Positions 38,200 through 61,323 are shown, counted from the stretch's first letter. The stretch: DNA of 64,000 nt from Datnioides undecimradiatus (GCA_008933995.1 WARS01000048.1:6544938-6608937); one strand, 5' to 3'. A program made the numbers and translations. Notes: generated by a model not told the origin, from the letters alone.

Positions 38200-38297
38200 G
38201 TCCGCAGGCACCAGATCCGGTCCCTGTAGACCCAGACACCACAGCTCTGCGACTACACATTCCTCCTAATGAGGGACAAAATGGGTTTGCAGTCTGA
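38200..38297 (+). CDS. Unidentified gene, probable last coding exon
   Basis: A very strong acceptor (about 130 bp of pyrimidine-rich sequence ending CGCCTTACAG) precedes an open stretch of 32 codons ending at TGA 38295-38297. The first two bases complete a split codon (phase 1 intron). The peptide is GPQAPDPVPVDPDTTALRL followed by HIPPNEGQNGFAV. A canonical AATAAA follows at 38428-38433, about 130 bp after the stop, which fits a terminal exon with a short 3'UTR. The last residues F-A-V could act as a class II PDZ ligand. I do not recognise the protein and cannot place its upstream exons. It may instead be a chance open stretch after a pyrimidine tract. Confidence 0.4.
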
Positions 38298-38427
38298 TTC
38301 AACTGTACCACTAGTCCTATAGTGGATACGACTGGAGATCAATTTCGTTGTGCAAGTGTGTGTGTGGGTAGGTGGATACACAAGGGCAATTTCCTGTAAA
38401 GGGACTACGCGAATTGGATTTTTTCAA

Positions 38428-38433
38428 AATAAA
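38428..38433 (+). terminator. Candidate poly(A) signal for the 38.2 kb exon
   Basis: AATAAA within TTTTCAAAATAAAACAAG, about 130 bp downstream of the TGA at 38295. Its spacing supports the terminal-exon reading of 38200-38297. Confidence 0.4.
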
Positions 38434-38479
38434 ACAAGAATTAATAGCTTTTGGTTTTGGTGTAGAAAACTGTTAACTG

Positions 38480-38745
38480 TTAAAGAAAGGGTTTGACATT
38501 CGTACAAATAACCTTATTTGCTTTCTTGCCAAGAGTTGATAAGAAGTTCAACACCACAATCATGACTATCTATTTAATATTAAGTTACGTCTAGACCAGG
38601 CTAGCTGTTTCCCCTGTTTCCAGTCTGTATCCTAAGCTAAGCTAACTGACTGTTTAGACACAGCCAGTAGCCAGAGCGGTATGAACCCTCTCGTCTTACT
38701 CTCAACAAGAAAGCAAAGAAGCTATACTGCTGACCCAAAGTTAAA
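38480..38745 (+). mobile_element. Fold-back (MITE-like) repeat
   Basis: The left arm TTTGCTTTCTTGCCAAGAGT (from 38517) is the reverse complement, with mismatches, of the right arm ending CAACAAGAAAGCAAA at 38717. The interior holds GCTAGCTGTTTCCCCTG, TTCCAGTCTGTATCC and TAAGCTAAGCTAACTGAC. I recognise the unit as a very frequent fish repeat. It has no coding capacity, and the exact ends and target site duplication are not resolved. Confidence 0.6.
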
Positions 38746-38818
38746 GTGATCTTTTGATGATCAAAAGTCTCTAAGTTAAAAATTATACAGGTGCACAAGC
38801 ACAAATAAGTTGTTAGCT

Positions 38819-38826
38819 ACACACAG

Positions 38827-38855
<29 letters not shown>
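38819..38855. repeat. (AC)n microsatellite
   Basis: AC tract with a single AG interruption near the left end. Confidence 0.9.
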
Positions 38856-38858
<3 letters not shown>

Positions 38859-40544
38859 GCAGATACACATGACTCACACATGAACTCGCACTCACACATT
38901 GTCCAGATGGGACAACCCAAGGGCATTTCCAGGAAACTGCTGCAAATGGTGACTGATGCAGCAGAAGGTCTCGAGGACAGTTCACATGTCTCTATATTTA
39001 TGCATCTATGTATATATGCAAGGGCATGGCAGTTATCCTGGCCTTGGCTTGACATAGACAAGGAGCACACAGCAGCTGTTGACCCAAGTGATTCCAAAAT
39101 GGCAACCTGGCCAGCTGGTTGGACCGGTCCCCAGCTGGTCGCCTGTGGAGGGAGCTGACAAGTCGGAGGGGGAAAGAAAGGAAGGAGATAGAGGTGGTCT
39201 GAAGATAGCAGACAGACATACAGTATCAGCAACAACAAAGGGAAAACAAGGATGTCGCACCCTTGTTATCTTGCTTTCCTCTGCAACTGATTGTCAAACA
39301 CTGATGATGTTCTTTCATTTACTGTAAGCCAATGTAACCTGTTTCAGCTTGGGATGAAAACTGTAGGAGCAACTCAGAAATGGATTATCCGGCTGTGACT
39401 GTGTTTGCGTGCATTTGACCGTGCGACAAAACAAAAGAATGTGACAGACAAAAACTCAGTGAAGTGCAGAAAGCCTGCTTGTTTCTATGCTATTACTTCG
39501 CATGAGTGCGTTGGCTTTTTTTTTTTACAAGTTATCGTAAAAAAACTCAATGGGAGACTCTGTAATAGCTGCAAAGTCTAAGCCCATTACAACTAGAAAG
39601 CAAAATGGGTGATGGAAAATGATAGAGGTTAAAGAACAAGGTCAAGAGAGACTGAGGAGGAGGCGAGGAGAGAAATGAGAGGAGGCCTGGAAAGCGGAGG
39701 CGGTGCAGCCAAGCAAAAACTCCCCTGGTAATTAAGGATCTTGAGAAGGGACAAATCAGGAAAGAGGGATGAGGAGGAAAGAAATGGGGGTGAAACAGGT
39801 GGAGAGTGAATGAATAGGGAAAAAGGAGGGCAGGCGTGCTGCAAAAGAGGCAAATTGAGGAAAAAGATGCAAGGACTGAAGAAATGACAGTTGAGCTGAG
39901 GTAGAGGAGGGTGAAGATGGAGAGAGGCGTGTGATGAGGAGCAAGGAAACGAGGTAGAAAGGTGAGGAGTGCAAAGGAGGATACCCTTTTTTTTGTACAT
40001 GCTAAAAGAGGCTGCTGCGATGAATTGACAGTCATTTAAACTGACACCTACAGCAGAGATGAAACCGTGTCTGAGCAAGCGTGACTGGACAAGAATAATC
40101 ATCACACTTACTGATGTGGCATACAACATTTAGCAAAGCTCCTATGAGACAAAACTTAATTAAATGCAGAGACAACTGTCGTGAGAAGACAAGAAAGCAT
40201 CTGCGATTGGGAGCACTTCATATTCTAACAGATTATTAGAGCATCAGCTAAGTTCTTATCTGCTGCCTCGGCTTAAAATCTGGTTCAATAGTTGATATTT
40301 TATTCTGGTTGAGGTGCTTTGACGAAGTCTGACTGGTTTGTTGCTTGAATCTGTTTTGACTAGGCGTCAAAAGAGATTTGGGAATCAAGGCTGTGCCATT
40401 TCGGAGCTTTTGCAGCACATAGTGTTTTTCAAGCGTGCAGATTTGTAAATGAGATTAGGGGGATGTCTTCCTGCAGAACACCAGATGCAGGAAACGTGTG
40501 ACAAATTGTAGATTTTCAGTTTCCCAAAACTAAGAACCTGACAC

Positions 40545-40665
40545 TCTGCTACTGTGCAGTGCAAACATTAATTATTCCTTGCTCAAAGTGGCAGGCTAAC
40601 CTTCAAAAATGGTACATGAATCCCTTAATTATGCATATCAGCGCTAAATGAAACATTAAGCCGTG
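40545..40665. promoter_or_regulatory. Candidate conserved non-coding element
   Basis: Contains AACATTAATTATTCC, CCTTAATTATGCATATC and CGCTAAATGAAACATTAAG, which are dense homeodomain and POU/octamer-like words in unique sequence. This is compositional evidence only. Confidence 0.25.
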
Positions 40666-40974
40666 GGGATGTAGCTCTCCCGGCAAAACCTTCAGGAGAG
40701 CTCACAGAAATGCAGCTTTTAAACACTTACCTGTTAAAAGCTTTGCTCTTTTTTTCTGTCTCTCACCTTCTCTTCACACACACACTCATACACTGTTGTT
40801 TGAGGACTATGTCATGTAGCATATCAAGAAACAGAAACCAGGACCTCTTGATAAACTGCAGCTGCTGTTTAAATCAGCTTCCTCGTTCATTTGCAATATC
40901 GCTTTCATTTTCAGGTTTTTGAGGTGAACTTCCAGACCACTGACTGACAGTATTTTCATCACCAGTGACGCTGT

Positions 40975-41360
40975 GGATGGCTGAATTTTGTACCAAAATC
41001 CATGGTTCCCTGCAGATGAATCCTACTGACTTTTCTCTGTTTTTTTTTCTCTGTGTGTTCCTCTGAGTTTAACAATTTGAACTATCTAGCTAGCTGGGTG
41101 GTGACTATGTACAGTTGACAGGTGGTATTCTCCAAAAATGTCCAGTTTGCTGTTGATGTGGCCACATTCCTACCCTCCATTTAGCAGCTAAAGAGCCTCA
41201 GCAGTTGGAGGAGACCAAAAACAGAGCTAAAAGGAGAGCAATGTTGGATTTGGGTTCTTACTGTTGCTCCGAGCCCGCTCATTTATAAATAACATGTTTA
41301 TATCAACCGCATCAGGTGATAAAATGTCAATGTTTTGTTGTACTGTTAAGTGCTCACAAA
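40975..41360 (+). repeat. Dispersed repeat fragment (shared with 23.7 kb)
   Basis: GATGTGGCCACATTCCTACC, TTTAGCAGCTAAAGAG and AGTTGGAGGAGACCAAAAAC follow the word order of a repeat I recall from many fish genomes. Part of the unit is also found at 23690-23960. Limits are approximate. Confidence 0.5.
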
Positions 41361-44300
41361 ATCAATTAATGCAGCTTTAATAGCCTATATTATCTAATTT
41401 ATCGAATCTAGCTAGAGTCTGCTTAAAGCAAAATGTAATGCATATCATATACGGTATAGTCTTACTTTACTTTAGCAGCCAAATTAAGTCTAGTTGGGGG
41501 TTTTTGAGGACAGTATCGCGGAACTGTGTAGCACCAGGCTTCTAATATTCAAACTTTTTGCCATGAGTAGTTATAGTAAAATGAACTTTGCGCCAGAGCT
41601 AAAATAGAGCCTATAGGAAGAGAAGCCAAGTCACCCCTATGTGTCAGGGACGGATTTGTCACCGCAGCAGGGGGGTCGGTGTGACTCACTGGGTTTTGTC
41701 ACAGAGGTACTGCCATGCTAACAACTTTGGCCAGCCTGACAGTACCCTTGTAGTCGGAGAGAAGGTTAACGTTTGTCAAACGTCACATGGACACTCATAA
41801 TTGTGCTACTAACCGAGCTGATTCAGCTACTCAGCCGCAGGGAGCAAGGACAGGCTAGGTCTGCCTGCATCTATTATCCGCTCTCTCCTAGGAGGGGGTG
41901 CTGATCTAAAGGCCATGGACCAAGTCTGCTTCACATCTGTCTGCACAACAGTTTTGCTGCACAGTGAGATATCTGCCATCTGGAACATTGATGCCTTCTT
42001 TGACATCATTATTGATACCACAGCTGACAGAATGATAACAGGGTATGTGCAGACAAGAGCTGGTATCTTTGTGATGAATGTCAATTGGCGATACAATGAT
42101 GAACTTTAATTACTGTTGTGAACTCATGCCATGTGTAAAATTGGTCCGTGCTCCTTTTGCGTTTGTCACATTCATCCTATTAATTTGTTTGTCAATATCA
42201 AACCAGATGAAAGTATTGCTTTGCATTTTTATTTTCAGCATGTTTCCTTTTCTTATTAACCTTTTGCTTTTCCCAGAGAGGACCCAGTGTTGCTGAGCAT
42301 TCACTTCCTTCAAAACAGGCACAGTACAACATCAGTCATACAACAGAGCCATTAGCAGGTTTATGGATATGAGGGTTTTGGTAGCAGTTTATTAAAATGT
42401 CCTGGTTAGTCAGTTTTGCATCTGCAGCGTTCAAATCAAACTCTGTCTACGTCTCTGTTGATACCACGCTGTCGTAGCTGCAGGCAGAGCAACACTGTCT
42501 CTTTGTGGACGCTCAACGAATTGCAGTAAGACTACAAGCATACACAGGAGCAATATTAGGGCAGGTGACGTGCTCGTTTCAAGTTAGCTGCTCATAATAT
42601 GAGCAGTCTAAGACACCTGAGCACTGGAAACGTTGCCGAGAGAGAGAATGCTGAAAAAGAGGCTCTTAAAGCTGAAGACTTATTGGAACTCTCACCAACA
42701 TCTGTACCTCCTCCTCCTCCTCCTATTCTTATTATTATTTCTTCATAGTAAACCTTAACAAATACCTCATTAAAATTTCACAATATATTGTCTTTTGACT
42801 TAAAATGTTAAAATCTTGACTATTATATATTTAATACTAGTGAATTATATATCAATATATATCAAATAATATATCAAATAACTAATTTGGTAGAATTCAG
42901 TATTGTAGGTGTACATGGTATGATAATGGTCAGTTTTCTTACCATTGTGGATTTATTCTCAAATACACCAGTGCACTGCTGCAACACCACACTGTTAATG
43001 TTCCATGACATGTGCAGTTCATAAAACAAAATCATGCATGTGCACAGTGTTGCGATCTAAAAATAGCCTCCAAATAACCAGGAGCAGTCTGAAATGGTCA
43101 AAAATGACACGAGACTCTCAACTTTGCAGTCAATGGCTTTATATGTCGGTAGAATTACAAAAAAAACAATTACACAAACGGTACAAACAATATGCATAAA
43201 CATATCTATCATAGTTAGATTACTTAAATAGGTAATAATATCCATAACTATCTGTAGCAAGTTCACAGTACAGGTAGCAGCCAGCAACAACATATATTAG
43301 AGCAACAAATGGTGACTTGTGCAGTAATACATTTCAGTGGTCTGGTTAGCATGTCGGTAACTTGGTTAGCAGAAGGCAAAACAACAGAACCCAGATTCAC
43401 CTGAGTTTTCTAGCCTCTTTAAAGGGGAATTCATCTAAAAGTAGCCAAATACTTACAAATGTCAGGTTCAAATTTTTTTCAGTTTTAAAAGTTTTAAAAT
43501 GTTTGTGTGCAGGCGCAGTAGAGAAACAATTAAGCCTCGTGTGCCAAGTGACGGCGACTGCTCAGAAGGTAAAAATGCGTGTACTGCTGATTTATTGCGG
43601 GAGAAACATGATGAAAGTTAATGCTGGTTTAATCACTCTGTGAGCTTCCTTGTTTCTCTGTGCTTCTTTCATCCGAAACGCTGTTCAGGCTCATGAGGTT
43701 CAACATGGTTAACGTGTGTAACACTATCAGGTATCAGGTAAAACATCTCTTCTTTATCTTGAAGTCAGACAGCTATGTGTTCTGTATGTGCGCCTCTTTA
43801 GCTTTATGATTTCTGGACCTTCACACTGCAAACTAACTACCAGATTATTGACGCAGACTGCACAGGAAGTTGCCATCTGTGCTATATGATAACCTTGCCA
43901 ACTTCCAACAGTGTGACTGTAGCCAAGCAGAGGGAAATGAAGGCACAGAGGTGTATTGTATATCAAACACACTCTGGTGGACGTTAAAGGACTTAAGCAG
44001 GTTGTTAGTCAGTTGACAGTTTAGCATATGGTCAACTTTACATTTAAAAAATACATCAGTGAATGTGCTATTTAAAATTACCCACATGGCAACTGAAATG
44101 TGTGTGTTTCAAAAACTTGTCCAACAAAATGTATCTACGATCAGCATCTCCCCGCAGAGCTGGTAACGCAAGCCAAGAGGCACAATTTCCATCTCATAAC
44201 AGGGTCGTGGTGCAGAGGCCGGATTGAAAACCAAAAACCCTGCAATTTTTGGTTATTTCTGACCAAGAAAACAGTTTTTTTCGTTGTCAAAAACCTTTTA

Positions 44301-44439
44301 AAAAAAGGCCGAGGTTGTCTGGAAAATCATTTTACTGCACTTTGGACCCGTTTCTGGTGTTGTCTTCTTGCCCTGCATGACACCCACTTTTGTAATCAAC
44401 TCTGCTGTCAACAAATGTTAACCAGGTTTTACTTTCATA

Positions 44440-45034
44440 TCGGAGGTGCGATCAAAAGGTTTCTTCTTTAACTGTCATGACTCTGTATCTTGAATTATGT
44501 CATGTGATCAACAATGGCACCAGTGTTAGAACTGTATTTGTGACCACTTACACAGGCCTCCTCAGTCTTGAACTGGGAGCAGACATCAAATTCTTTGTTA
44601 AAGCTAAGCTGCACATTGAGGATCATTACTGCTGATAAGCCTACAACTACAACCCACTCATCACACAGCAGTTGTCGCTGTAGAAGAGCTTGCAGTGACC
44701 AAGATCAAAGAAGGCGGATTGGGTCAAGCGAAGCACAAATGTTTTAGGATTCTGTATTATGAATATGACTGGTGCACCCTGCGACTTCTTCCTCTTCCCA
44801 AAATGAAGTTTCTAGCTGTATGGTCCCTGTTTGACAGTGCTGAGGAGAGCACATGTAAGAGAGTGCTTTTACACACTCTGGGAACAGGGAACCGAGCATG
44901 CCAGGAGTGCTGGGACCCATGTATCACTGCAAAAGGTGACTAATTCAAAATGGGATGGTCGCCGAATTTAAATCAGGTCCAAATTTCGCCGGCAATAGGC
45001 CCAGTCTCTGAACTTTTTGGTCGCACCTCGTTCA
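44440..45034 (+). mobile_element. Internally deleted, degenerate mariner-type transposon
   Basis: The element is flanked by TA on both sides (44438-44439 and 45035-45036), the mariner target site. Its left end, TCGGAGGTGCGATCAAAAGG, is a near-perfect inverted copy of its right end, which reads on the reverse strand TGAACGAGGTGCGACCAAAA. Inside, on the plus strand, there are decayed transposase pieces: an N-terminal-like part near 44565-44630 and APCDFFLFPKMKF at about 44773-44811, followed by ACQECWDPCITAKGD up to about 44940. The second D of this class of transposase is recognisable in APCDFF. At 595 bp it is less than half of a usual mariner of about 1.3 kb, and stops interrupt the frame, so it cannot make its own transposase. 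Confidence 0.85.
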
Positions 45035-46252
45035 TAAGGATTACGGAATTCACAATGAACTGATCCCAGACCTGCTATGGAGACATACACCCGAGAAATG
45101 TTTTGTATTACGTCTGATCGGAAATGCCTCAGTGTGGCATCAATCCCCTGCTATGTGTCGAAGTGACAAACGGAATGACAATGTCGGGTTCAGCAACCAC
45201 AGAGGAGTTCAACACAAACAGTAAGGACAAATATTTCAGGCATAAAAGGATAACTAAAGTAAAATAAACTATAGGCTAAACAAGCCAAATGACTAAAAAA
45301 AAAATCATAAAAGTGCAAAATTTAAATATGATTGACATTTAAAGACTCTCAAAGTTCATCTTTTCATCAACCTGCATCCATTGAAGTGAATATATTAAAC
45401 ATATCTATGCAAAAGTGTACACTCAGATTAAATTCATTGTAGTCAGCAGCAGATGATTCTCACTGCAGAAACCATGTGCGAAATCTGATATGTGGAGAAA
45501 ACGCGCTAAACTCCTGATTAAATAACTAAAATCTTAATTAAATAAGCACTCTCTTGACAAAAAGGGGAAAAAACTATCAAGTATCAAGTTAAATAAAAGT
45601 AAAGGAGCTTTTTGTACCTGAGTACAAAAGTTAAAGTACTAAATAAGCTGGATGCACTACTGTGCAAGAGGTATTTCAATGTTGTATGTGGTTTGATTAC
45701 ATCTATTGGATAAATGTAGTTGAGTACAAAGTGCAATATTTCTATGCTATGGAGTACAAGTATAAATTAAGATAAGCTAAATGAAGCTGCAGTGTCCCAA
45801 ATCTAAATACGCTTATAAATACTTGTGTCACTTCTGAGGAAGTCTGGCTGGGTATCTGACTTTGTGGAGATGTGTTACTAAGAAGGCAACATTGATCAAA
45901 GCCAGCTTTTAGTGTAGCAAAGTCACTGTCTGGATATCTGGCTTTGCTGGTAAACCCCTAATCCCATCTGTTTTTTGTTTTGTTCGTATTTGATGCTTTC
46001 AGTCTGCCCCCATCCTCTACCTCAAGTTGTGTTCATGAACCAACTAGATTTTAAGGAGGAAAACTATACTTCAGTTATGTATTTTAAGGGTGGACTGGTC
46101 AGTGATCAGTTGTAGCTTATGAAAACCATCACTTCTTCTAGATTGTAACTTATTTACTGAAAGAAAGATGATTAGTTTGAAACTTCTCACTGACTGACTG
46201 ACTACAATGAAGTGACCTTGTGAACACTCTGTGGCTCTTCTGCTCCTTCAGT
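45035..46252. other. Downstream flank and presumed 3'UTR of desi1
   Basis: On the minus strand this follows the desi1 stop codon. I see no other exon here, and no canonical AATAAA close to the stop in the desi1 orientation, so the 3'UTR end is undetermined. Confidence 0.45.
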
Positions 46253-49200
46253 TTAGACGCTTCTTCCCCCGTTGATGACGTTCCCGCCAGGAGGGGCGAT
46301 GTGGATCGAGTCCAGGATGGGCCGCAGTATCTGGCCAAACGGTCTAGAGATGGAGGTGGGAGATTTGATTTGATGAACTGTTTTAGGCATGAACTGGATG
46401 TTTAAACCCTGTTTGTATGTCACTGCTTTGACAAACTGTATCTGTTCATGTCATTTGATTTGGCTTTTACCATAAACTTTAGAGTAACTACTGTATAACT
46501 CTTCTCCCAAAGCCTTACCAATGAAAGTACACTTGAAGTACCTTGAAGGGAATTTGTGGAACAAGCTTTAAAGGCAGCAGCTACAGAGTAAATTGTGCTT
46601 TCACAACAGGACCTACCAGCGCCTATGTCCCCTTAACTGAAGTAAAGTCACACTGAATTTGTGGCAAAACTTCAATATGGTCATGTCTCCAATATGGTCA
46701 TGTGACGGCTACAAAGAAATCAGTGTTTTCACAACAGATCGGAGCTATGCAGTAAGTCCATCCAGTGCACAGTAGAAACTTGTGCAAAATAATGAAAACT
46801 AACACAGAGAGATATGGTTCACATGATAATAAGCCACATGTTTCATGATTTAGCTGTATGTATTTATAAACCTCAGTGCACCTGAGGGTGGAGAAGCACC
46901 GTTTTAGTTAAACAGACTCGGCTGACAACAACACCAATGTTATACTCACGTGGAGAGGACTTCAGACGGAAGGTCGGTGATGTAGGAGGGGATGGACCTG
47001 CCCGTCAGGAACTGAGCCACCTCGTTGGTGAACGTGTTGCAATTGTGTTCAAACAGACGATACCTGTCACCTCTGAGCCAGGAAACGACAGAACAGAGGT
47101 GATGCATCACCTTACAGCTTTAATACATTCTGAAATGAAGATGAATTGGATTGCTACTTCCTGTCTGCAACCTTGGGACCTTAAATATGATATATAAACT
47201 CCTGCCTGAGAAAATGATGATGTATACTAGACCTGTATGTGCTTTCTCCCAGGGAAGAGAGGTAATCCATGAAGATCTCCTCAGACACTTCAGTCTCGCC
47301 CAGCTCTACCACTGTGTCTGGAGGACCGAGCATTGTCCCGCCCTGACACACACACACGCACACACAGCAGACAAAAATTAGAGGGGAGCTCTGGAAGGGA
47401 GTAATCAAATCACTCATGTTTCATTGCCCCAATTACTGTCTCTGAAGAGGGGACAGAAGGAGCATCCAGCAGCAGGATGAACTGAACTTGATTCAAAGGC
47501 AGATTTGTGTCATTGAATCTCAACACACCCTGTGATCGTGCATACTTGAAGTTGGAATGGAGTTGGACGGCACAAACATGCCCAGCTATCTCAAACACGA
47601 AGGAGGTTTTATCAAGCCGAATTACAGAGCGATTATTCCTGGAGCTGCCGTTTTGCACAATCACGCAGAACAAAATGAAACTCAGACACTAATTTAACAA
47701 AATCACACTGTATTGTCTGCGTAATCCAAACCTGACACGTCTTATTCCTCTGCGGCATAGAGCTCCATTGTTGTCCAAAACCACAACAATGAGCCACAGT
47801 GTTACACTGTGTTACAGGTTCATTTACTGCAATGAACACTGACACTATAGTTTATTTTGAGTCACCCTCGCGTATACATCTTCCTGATGCTAGTAATGGT
47901 CACTACAAAATGTACATCAACCAATGGCTGAATTAAAAACAGACCGAGAATTAAGTATAAAGGGAAAAAAAACACATTGCAGGTTTTGGTCCCTTTGGTT
48001 GAGGGTGTAGTTGGCAGGGAATAAACCAAGTAACACCAGCCTTATCCTTCTAAAAGTATCCCTGGAAAGGCAGAAAAACACAAACTGAATTTAAGCTGAT
48101 TTAGAACATTGTCACAAACTGGCCCCTGAGAGCGTGTAACATGTGAATTACTCATTCAGCGATAGGCCTCGAGGCCTCTGTAATTGGCAACATGTCAAAG
48201 CAAACACCTAGAGATCTTAACGGTATCATATCTTGCACCTAACAACATTTTAATGAGACATTTAGAAACACACAAGCCCGTATGAATTTTTAGAGATTTA
48301 GTTTGACTGAGCACTGACAGCTGGAACTCACGATGTCAGAGACAGAAATCCAACTATTCATTTATTTATAGGTCTCTGCTGTAACTCTTGGTTTGCAGGC
48401 ATTTTCTTCATGAGCCTGTTTGATGAGACTCATGAAATAGTGAAGAGTGCGTCTTACCGGTGAACAGCTGGAGATCCCCTCCCCGCCAAAGAAGAACTCA
48501 TCACCATACGCCACTATAGCTGTGTGCCTGAAAGAAAAGCCCAAATTATCACAGGGGTAGATTCAGGTCAGAACATTTCTATATTGCACAGGTTTATTTT
48601 AAACTCACTGCCTCCATGTCAAATAACAAGCCACAAACCAATTAGTAAACCAAATAACTTAGTTATTATAGTAATTTGGCAACAGATTAACAAATAACTC
48701 CTACTTCATTCTAAGTGTATCCCCTGTCCTGCAACTCCTAATTTAAGTATGTTTCACTTTATGATTTCCAACAGTTTGTGAAATCCATAACATAAAGCCT
48801 GACAGATTTAGACACTTTGCCAGTAGCTGTTCTACCAGTGTTTTATGCGTTTACACTGGATTTTAATGCTACTCACGGACCATAAATGGGTTACTACACT
48901 AGCTGGATCCTAATATTACATGTGAACCGATGTTTTATGACTCAGGAGGTCGGACTTTTAGGTACCAGCGGTCAAAATAATGGAAATAAGATTCTTACCA
49001 GATACCATCCAGCTGCTTTCCTGTTGACATTAGGGGGAAAAAACAGTGAGAGGAAGGAGGCGGCAGATCATTTTCTGTGTAAGCGGCTCTGTGGAGCAGT
49101 AATGCCAGTTTGATGTCAACCCCTGACTGACGACCTTTGAACCATTTCTCAGGATGTAGGATCATAACTCGGTCACGATTTACAATTTATTGCTATAATA

Positions 49201-49462
49201 AAGTAACAAAAATAAACAGGCTTTAATAAAGTAATCAATAAGCAATGCGTTAGCCACATTAAAAAGCGACTTGGTACTGTAAAACAGAGAAGACATCTCC
49301 ACTCGATATTTGTTATTATCATACAGTATATGTCCCTAAGGCCAGGCTCCATTGGATTTATCTGTACTTACCTAACATGATAGGACTGAGGCTGCGGGCC
49401 ATTCCTCTCGATAGGTCATAAATATATAGCTGTACATTGTATCGCGTAGCACTCTTTTCCAT
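46253..49462 (-). CDS. desi1: DeSI-1, deSUMOylating isopeptidase / palmitoyl-protein thioesterase
   Basis: Six coding exons on the minus strand join to 507 bp: 49462-49372, 49020-48999, 48527-48458, 47342-47233, 47072-46950 and 46343-46253. All introns are GT-AG and all phases agree. The product is 168 aa, the same length as human DESI1 as I recall it. It is a PPPDE-fold papain-like cysteine protease. The catalytic pair is visible as His39 in GIWHTAIVAY and Cys109 in [42 protein letters not shown] and [15 protein letters not shown] are family hallmarks. DESI1 removes SUMO from selected targets such as BZEL and has S-depalmitoylase activity; it acts in cytosol and nucleus. The start is fixed by the ATG at 49460-49462, followed at once by conserved residues ([10 protein letters not shown]). 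The second exon is only 22 nt. The gene is head to head with flii. The paralog letter (a or b) cannot be set from sequence alone. Confidence 0.95.
48999..49020 (-). other. desi1: 22-nt micro-exon of desi1
   Basis: The exon supplies part of a Gly codon, then KQLDGI and two bases of the Trp before the catalytic His. It is bounded by an acceptor (TGTCAACAG) and a GTAAG donor. Without it the frame shifts and the catalytic His is lost, so it must be constitutive for function. Confidence 0.9.
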
Positions 49463-50124
49463 ATTGAAATGAAAATAGCCTTTTTATTTTCCTGTCGGCA
49501 AGCTAAGCTATGGACATTAACGGTACAGCTGACTGGGAGGTCCTAAGACTGATGTCATCACGTCTATAAATACGTAAAGCACTTCCGTTTCTTTCTCCTT
49601 CAAAATAAAGCATTTATTGAGAGAGAGCCGTGCAATACGTCGCGTGCTTTCTCGAGGGAAAGCTGTATTTTGAGAGAACTGTGTTTCTTTTCCGCTATGA
49701 CTCGTTATCTCTAAATGACTTGACACAATTTAGTTGTAACATCTGACAGCGGTTTTTTTGTCGCCAATCAAATATATTTAATGAAGAAATGTCCAACCAG
49801 ATGATAGTTACAAACGTCTGAGACTTTATTCACATCAAATTTTAATGCAGTAGGAAAAGTTTGTGTTAGATTGATTGGCCAGTGCTCTTACATGTCCATG
49901 AATGTATTGTAATCCCCGCTGACCACTGGAGGGCGATGATAGGATATGATGATCTTTGGTCCACATTCCGAAGCAGAGGGTGGCAGTACTGGACCTGAAA
50001 CCCCGATTGTCAACCTGATTCAAATTCAAAGAAGGAGTTGTAGTTAGTCCACCAGCCACAACCCTCCCTGTTGCTGGACCAAAATAGACAGTTGAAGGGA
50101 CCGAGCAGCTGACATCAACCAGAA
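49463..50124. promoter_or_regulatory. Divergent promoter region between desi1 and flii
   Basis: Only 662 bp separate the two start codons on opposite strands, so both 5'UTRs and core promoters must lie here. No TATA box stands out at either end, as expected for housekeeping bidirectional promoters. At 50034-50046 the minus strand reads ACTACAACTCC, close to the core of the ZNF143/Staf site (ACTACA..TCCC). Confidence 0.7.
50034..50046 (-). promoter_or_regulatory. ZNF143/Staf-like motif
   Basis: The minus strand reads TAACTACAACTCCTT. The first 11 bases of the known ACTACAATTCCCAGCATGC element are largely kept; the 3' half is not. Position, within 100 bp of the flii ATG in a bidirectional promoter, adds plausibility. 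Confidence 0.35.

Positions 50125-61323
<11,199 letters not shown>

Larger units (their letters stand above)
38434..44439. other. Non-coding stretch with repeat fragments
   Basis: No gene recognised. It contains a fold-back repeat (38480-38745), an (AC)n tract (38819-38855), a purine-rich tract (about 39590-39985) that creates long but meaningless minus-strand open frames, an enhancer-like A/T block at 40545-40665 and a dispersed repeat fragment at 40975-41360. Confidence 0.5.

Noticed and set aside
39547..40129. Overlapping minus-strand frames of 162-166 codons
   Set aside because: Again the complement of a GGAAAGAGG-type purine tract; several frames are open at once, which argues for composition rather than coding.
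42600..43300. Possible tRNA or small RNA gene
   Set aside because: I looked for cloverleaf A and B box patterns and found no convincing pair; the region is simply A/T-rich.
44100..44471. 123-codon plus-strand frame
   Set aside because: It runs across the left boundary of the mariner element and has no similarity to transposase in that frame.
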